Shown here: positions 34,676 through 37,907 of the stretch, piece after piece
Numbering within the stretch: the stretch's first letter is position 1
How the letters are laid out: each line of letters begins with the position of its first letter
From: Paraburkholderia piptadeniae
Lineage (GTDB): Bacteria; Pseudomonadota; Gammaproteobacteria; Burkholderiales; Burkholderiaceae
Direction: 5' to 3'
DNA: 37,907 nt
Assembly (NCBI RefSeq): GCF_900007165.1
Contig: NZ_CYGY02000037.1
Span: 1 to 37,907, forward strand
Translations under genes and position numbers: made by a program
The notes under the pieces: model-generated
Database searches by the model: none
What the model saw: the letters and a program-made list of their open reading frames with translations, nothing else
What the model was told of the DNA's origin: nothing

Positions 34676-35155
34676 ATGCAAGGCGATAAAAAGGTCATCG
34701 AATATCTGAACGCCCAGTTGAAGAACGAACTGACCGCGATCAACCAGTACTTCCTGCACGCGCGGATGTACAAGCACTGGGGTCTCGACAAGCTTGGCAA
34801 GCATGAATACGACGAATCGATCGGCGAGATGAAACACGCCGACATGCTGATCGAGCGCATTTTCATGTTCGACGGCCTGCCGAATCTGCAGGATCTGCAC
34901 AAGCTGCTGATCGGCGAAGAGACGAAGGAAATCCTCGAATGCGATCTGAAGCTCGAGCAGATTTCACAAGGCACGTGCAAGGAGGCGATCGCCTATTGCG
35001 AGTCGGTGCGCGATTTCGTGTCGCGTGACATCTTCACGACGATTCTCGACGACACCGAAGAGCACATCGACTGGCTCGAAACGCAACTCGACCTGATCGA
35101 CAAGGTCGGCATCCAGAATTACCAGCAGTCCGCGATGGGTTCGCCCGAAGAATAA
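34676..35155 (+). CDS. bfr: Bacterioferritin (haem-containing iron storage protein)
   Basis: The ATG at 34676 follows AAGGGGAA and starts MQGDKKVIEYLNAQLKNELT; the longer frame to 34640 is not used. The 159-residue protein forms the 24-subunit iron-storage cage. In E. coli numbering the ferroxidase ligands Glu18, Glu51, His54, Glu94 and His130 and the haem-ligating Met52 (EMKHAD) are present. Position 127, Glu in E. coli Bfr, reads Thr here (DDTEEHIDW), with Glu at 128 and 129. The gene lies between fumarase and murI, and bfd, for the ferredoxin that releases its iron, is 1.3 kb downstream. Confidence 0.95.
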   Translation: MQGDKKVIEYLNAQLKNELTAINQYFLHARMYKHWGLDKLGKHEYDESIGEMKHADMLIERIFMFDGLPNLQDLHKLLIGEETKEILECDLKLEQISQGTCKEAIAYCESVRDFVSRDIFTTILDDTEEHIDWLETQLDLIDKVGIQNYQQSAMGSPEE

Positions 35156-35216
35156 GTTCGCGCGCGAGACGGCGGCATCGCCACGCCTGTGACTCCTGCT
35201 ACACTTCTGCCGTTCG

Positions 35217-35256
35217 ATCCGCGCAACGTCTTTCGAACGAGCTGCGCGGATTTTCT
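35217..35256 (+). terminator. Hairpin with T-rich tail between bfr and murI
   Basis: ATCCGCGCA (35217-35225) pairs with TGCGCGGAT (35243-35251) and is followed by TTTCTTAT. It lies 60 bases past the bfr stop and directly before murI, so it may terminate bfr or control the murI 5' end. Confidence 0.55.
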
Positions 35257-35259
35257 TAT

Positions 35260-36171
35260 ATGGCTTCCATTGAATCCATGACCGCTTCGCCCCCCGCCTC
35301 CCCTGCGCTCTCTTCGCTCGCTGTGATTCCTCCGCTCGATCCGCGCGCGCCCGTCGGCATTTTCGACTCGGGCCTGGGCGGCCTGTCGGTGTTGCGTGCG
35401 GTGCGCGCGCAACTGCCGAACGAAGCGATCATCTATGTCGCCGATTCGCTCTACGCCCCCTATGGCGAGCGCGACGACGACTTTATTGCGGACCGCACGC
35501 TGGCGATCGGCGAATGGCTCGTCGCGCAAGGGGCGAAGGCGCTCGTGGTCGCGTGCAACACGGCGACGGCGCAGTCAATCGCACTGGTGCGCGAAAAGCT
35601 GCCCATTCAGCTGATCGGCGTCGAGCCGGGCGTGAAGCCCGCGGCGCTGCAATCGCGCTCGCGCGTGGCGGGCGTGCTCGCCACGCAGGTGACGCTGCGC
35701 AGCGCACGCTTTCAGGCGCTGCTCGAACGCCACGCCGACGACTGCCGTTTTCTGTGCCAGCCGGGCCATGGGCTCGTGCAGGCCGTCGAGCGCTGCGATA
35801 TCGGCTCGCCGGAACTGCGCGCGCTGCTCGAAAGCTACATCCAGCCGATGCTCGACGCGGGCGCCGATACGCTCGTGCTCGGCTGCACGCACTATCCCTT
35901 TCTCGACGCCGCGATTCGCGATATCGCCGGTGAACGTCTTGCGCTGATCGACACGAGCATCGCGATTGCCCGACAGCTGGAGCGCGTGCTCGACCAGCAA
36001 GGGCTGCGTTCGCCCGAGCGCGACGCCGCGCTTGAGCCCCGCTTCTGCTCGACGAGCGACGGCGCGCATCTCAGGCAGCTCGCGGCGACACTGCTGCACA
36101 TCGATGCGCCCGTCGAGCGCGTGCACATTCCGTCGCGTCGTACGGCCACCACGGATTCGCACGCTGCCTGA
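35260..36171 (+). CDS. murI: Glutamate racemase
   Basis: The 303-residue enzyme converts L- to D-glutamate for peptidoglycan synthesis. Family motifs are PVGIFDSGLGGLSVLRAV (catalytic Asp region), YVADSLYAPYGER, LVVACNTATAQSIALVREKL (first catalytic Cys), IGVEPGVKPA and ADTLVLGCTHYPFLDAAI (second catalytic Cys and His). The first 28 residues are a polar Ser/Pro/Ala extension. The ATG at 35260 directly abuts a hairpin with a T-tract; an ATG at 35278 is an equally possible start, and neither has a clear ribosome binding site. Confidence 0.93.
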   Translation: MASIESMTASPPASPALSSLAVIPPLDPRAPVGIFDSGLGGLSVLRAVRAQLPNEAIIYVADSLYAPYGERDDDFIADRTLAIGEWLVAQGAKALVVACNTATAQSIALVREKLPIQLIGVEPGVKPAALQSRSRVAGVLATQVTLRSARFQALLERHADDCRFLCQPGHGLVQAVERCDIGSPELRALLESYIQPMLDAGADTLVLGCTHYPFLDAAIRDIAGERLALIDTSIAIARQLERVLDQQGLRSPERDAALEPRFCSTSDGAHLRQLAATLLHIDAPVERVHIPSRRTATTDSHAA

Positions 36172-36397
36172 CCTGATCCCGGTTAGCAGGCGAGCGCGCT
36201 ATTTTTGCTTTTGAGCGCCGCGCCGGCTGTAGAGCCGCCGTCACAAGAAACAAACGCGCCCGACGCCCGTCGATTGCGGCATAAAACTACACGGCATGCC
36301 GCTCGCCGCACCCCGGCAGCACCCGCGCCACGTAAAGGCCGTGGGAACAAAACCCTTCGGTAAGGCTGGTTTTGTTACAAAAATTTGCGACGGACGC

Positions 36398-36436
36398 TTG
36401 CCAAAGCGGTCGAACATAATGATAATAATTCGCATT
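36398..36436 (+). promoter_or_regulatory. Sigma-70 promoter with overlapping Fur box before bfd
   Basis: TTGCCA (36398-36403) and GATAAT (36421-36426) have a 17-base spacer. The stretch ATAATGATAATAATTCGCAT (36416-36435) closely follows the Fur consensus GATAATGATAATCATTATC and covers the -10 element. Iron-replete repression of bfd by Fur is the expected result. Confidence 0.8.
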
Positions 36437-36459
36437 AACGTTAGCTATCGCGAGCTGTC

Positions 36460-36696
36460 ATGATTGTCTGCGTGTGCAAGTCTGTATCCGACCGGAAGAT
36501 CCGCGCCTCGATCGCCGAGGGCATCGACACCTTCGACGAGCTTCAGTTCGAGCTAGGCGTCGCGATGTGCTGCGGCAAGTGCGAACAATCCGTGCGGGAT
36601 GTGATGGCCGAAAGCGGCGTCTGCGCGAGCCGTTGCGGCGTCGAGCACCACACGCAAGCCGTGCCGCTGACGTTCTACGAACGCAAGGCCGCCTGA
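36460..36696 (+). CDS. bfd: Bacterioferritin-associated ferredoxin
   Basis: This 78-residue [2Fe-2S] protein starts MIVCVCKSVSDRKIR and carries the four Bfd ligands Cys4, Cys6, Cys38 and Cys41 (MCCGKCEQ). It delivers electrons to the haem of bacterioferritin and so mobilises stored iron. It is controlled by an overlapping Fur box and promoter, so it should be expressed under iron starvation, together with the tonB-exbB genes that follow. Confidence 0.93.
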   Translation: MIVCVCKSVSDRKIRASIAEGIDTFDELQFELGVAMCCGKCEQSVRDVMAESGVCASRCGVEHHTQAVPLTFYERKAA

Positions 36697-36836
36697 AACT
36701 GCGTTCGTCAGCCTTGACGCATCTTCATGTTGCGCGCTGAAAAGCGCGCTAGCATCGCACGCGCTTCAGTTTTCTTTCCGCCGTCAGCAAGCCAGTCCGA
36801 GACCAGCCAGCAACGCCATTCTTCGAGGAGTTCGAG

Positions 36837-36899
36837 ATGGAATTGCTGATCGGTTTCGTGACCACTCTGTGCATTTCACTGCTGATATTCCGAAAATGA
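36837..36899 (+). CDS. 20-residue hydrophobic microprotein between bfd and tonB
   Basis: An ATG at 36837 follows GAGGAG (36825-36830) with six bases spacing and encodes MELLIGFVTTLCISLLIFRK, then TGA. The peptide is one membrane-spanning helix with a basic C-terminal end. It lies 37 bases upstream of tonB, and its ribosome binding site is better than that of tonB. It could be a regulatory or stabilising membrane microprotein of the KdpF or CydX type, or a translated leader. I know of no named family for it. Confidence 0.5.
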   Translation: MELLIGFVTTLCISLLIFRK

Positions 36900-36935
36900 C
36901 GCCGTGCCGCATCGACGGCGCGCTGCCACGCTAAC

Positions 36936-37670
36936 ATGCAGGCCACGCCAACTCTACCAACAGGCTTCGCGCCAGACGCTTCCGCTCGAATCAATCCGCG
37001 TATCGTCACGGTGACGGGCATCGTCATCGGACTTCATGTCGTTGCGTTCGCTGTCGCGTTCACGATGCGTGAAGCGACGCCGCTCAAACCAATCGAATCG
37101 CATACGATCACGGCCGAGCTGATCAGCCCGGCGCCTGTCGCCGCGCCGGCCGCGATCCAGTCGATTCCGACGCCGCCTCCCCCGAAGCCCACGCCCGTGC
37201 AGAAGGTCAAGCCGAAAGTGCAGCCGCACCCGACGCCGAAGCCTACGCCCGAGCCGCTGCCCATTGCGCAGGCGCCGTCGCAGCATGAGATCGCCGTGCC
37301 CACGGAGCCTGCGCCGCCGGCTCCGCCCGCACCAGCCGCGCCTGCGCCCGCCGCGCCTGCCGTCGGCAAGCCGACGATGGCGCTGTCCGCGCCGAAAAAC
37401 GTGTCGCACCTCGATTGCAGCATCGTCCAGCCCGACTATCCCGCCCTTTCGCGCCGACGCGGCGAGACGGGGACCGCGATGATCCACTTCGTCGTCGGAC
37501 TGGCGGGCAAGATCGAGAACATCGAATTGAAAAAGAGCAGCGGCTACGATCGTCTGGACCAGGCCGCGCTCGACGCGATGCACTCCAGTTCGTGCAAGCC
37601 GTATCTGGAGAACGGCGAGCCCGTCCGTGCCGCGTACACCCAGCCTTTCGCCTTCAGCCTTAGCAACTGA
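36936..37670 (+). CDS. tonB: TonB energy-transducing protein
   Basis: The 244-residue product has an N-terminal signal anchor (IVTVTGIVIGLHVVAFAVAF with the usual His), a long Pro/Lys-rich periplasmic spacer (TPPPPKPTPVQKVKPKV, then PAPPAPPAPAAPAPAAPA), and the C-terminal domain that touches outer-membrane receptors (VQPDYPALSRRRGETGTAMI, VVGLAGKIENIELKKSSGYD, RLDQAALDAMHSS). With ExbB/ExbD it transmits proton-motive force to siderophore and haem receptors. exbB starts 38 bases downstream. The group lies behind bfd and probably belongs to the iron regulon, although no separate Fur box is seen directly before tonB. Confidence 0.93.
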   Translation: MQATPTLPTGFAPDASARINPRIVTVTGIVIGLHVVAFAVAFTMREATPLKPIESHTITAELISPAPVAAPAAIQSIPTPPPPKPTPVQKVKPKVQPHPTPKPTPEPLPIAQAPSQHEIAVPTEPAPPAPPAPAAPAPAAPAVGKPTMALSAPKNVSHLDCSIVQPDYPALSRRRGETGTAMIHFVVGLAGKIENIELKKSSGYDRLDQAALDAMHSSSCKPYLENGEPVRAAYTQPFAFSLSN

Positions 37671-37708
37671 GCCGCCGGAACAGATTTCAAAGAAGAAAAG
37701 GAATTGCC

Positions 37709-37907
37709 ATGCAGAACTACGGTATTGCCCACGTCTGGGCACAAGGGGATTTCGTCACACGCGGTATCGCGATGGCACTGCTCATCATGTCGGTGCTGTC
37801 CTGGAGCGTGATCGTCATCAAGAGCTGGAACGTCATGCGCCTCAAGCGTCTGACGAAAAACGCCGAGCAGGCGTTCTGGCATTCGGACGACTTCAACGAC
37901 GGCGTGA
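37709..37907 (+). CDS. exbB: ExbB proton channel subunit, N-terminal part (cut by window edge)
   Basis: An ATG at 37709 behind AAAAGGAA opens a frame that runs off the window: MQNYGIAHVWAQGDFVTRGI, then a first transmembrane helix MALLIMSVLSWSVIVIKSWN and the cytoplasmic MRLKRLTKNAEQAFWHSDDF. This is the typical start of a MotA/TolQ/ExbB-family protein of the Burkholderia type. It forms, with ExbD, the proton channel that powers TonB. It is co-directional with tonB and 38 bases from it. Confidence 0.92.
   Translation, partial: MQNYGIAHVWAQGDFVTRGIAMALLIMSVLSWSVIVIKSWNVMRLKRLTKNAEQAFWHSDDFNDGV

Overview
The window looks like a chromosome segment of a beta-proteobacterium of the Burkholderia/Paraburkholderia/Caballeronia group. 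The base composition is high in GC. The right part carries a housekeeping set typical of that group: acetyl-CoA synthetase, class I fumarase, bacterioferritin, glutamate racemase, Bfd, TonB and ExbB. All assignments come from reading the translations and motifs; no database search was run.

Left edge to 10 kb. The window opens inside an IS30-family element that has cut off all but the 3' part of an SMP-30/gluconolactonase-type gene. After a gene-poor stretch comes a tricarboxylate/dicarboxylate cluster. It holds a two-gene ATP-citrate-lyase-like enzyme (ATP-grasp subunit plus a long CoA-binding/citrate-synthase-like subunit), a citrate/tricarballylate-type MFS symporter, an orphan ModA-like periplasmic binding protein and, convergent to these, a lysR-dctA pair whose coding regions overlap. 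A 42-nt element containing ATTGAT-N11-ATCAAT (the geometry of a LysR-type box) lies upstream of both the lyase genes and the MFS gene, which suggests a small regulon.

10.5 to 18.2 kb. A large class III nucleotide cyclase (SAM, cyclase, AAA/NTPase and TPR-like regions) is divergent from a SulP transporter that ends in STAS and cyclic-nucleotide-binding domains. Next to them is a sorAB-type periplasmic sulfite dehydrogenase with its cytochrome c. This may be a cyclic-nucleotide-gated sulfur-oxyanion transport and sulfite-oxidation module.

18.2 to 26.0 kb. This is an accessory zone with signs of decay: small orphan genes, a frameshifted DUF1643 gene, a small basic membrane protein behind a strongly structured leader, a MoaD/ThiS-like protein next to a BNR/sialidase-fold protein, a DUF3422 gene, and the N-terminal remnant of a phage-type integrase beside tRNA-Ser(GGA). 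The tRNA is probably an old island attachment site and marks the change to core-like sequence.

26.1 to 37.9 kb. Core-like genes: an acetate-related module on the minus strand (acs, then a DUF4212 small subunit and a sodium:solute symporter), an EamA exporter, a UPF0114 membrane protein, class I fumarase, bfr, murI, a Fur-box-controlled bfd, a 20-residue membrane microprotein, tonB and the start of exbB.
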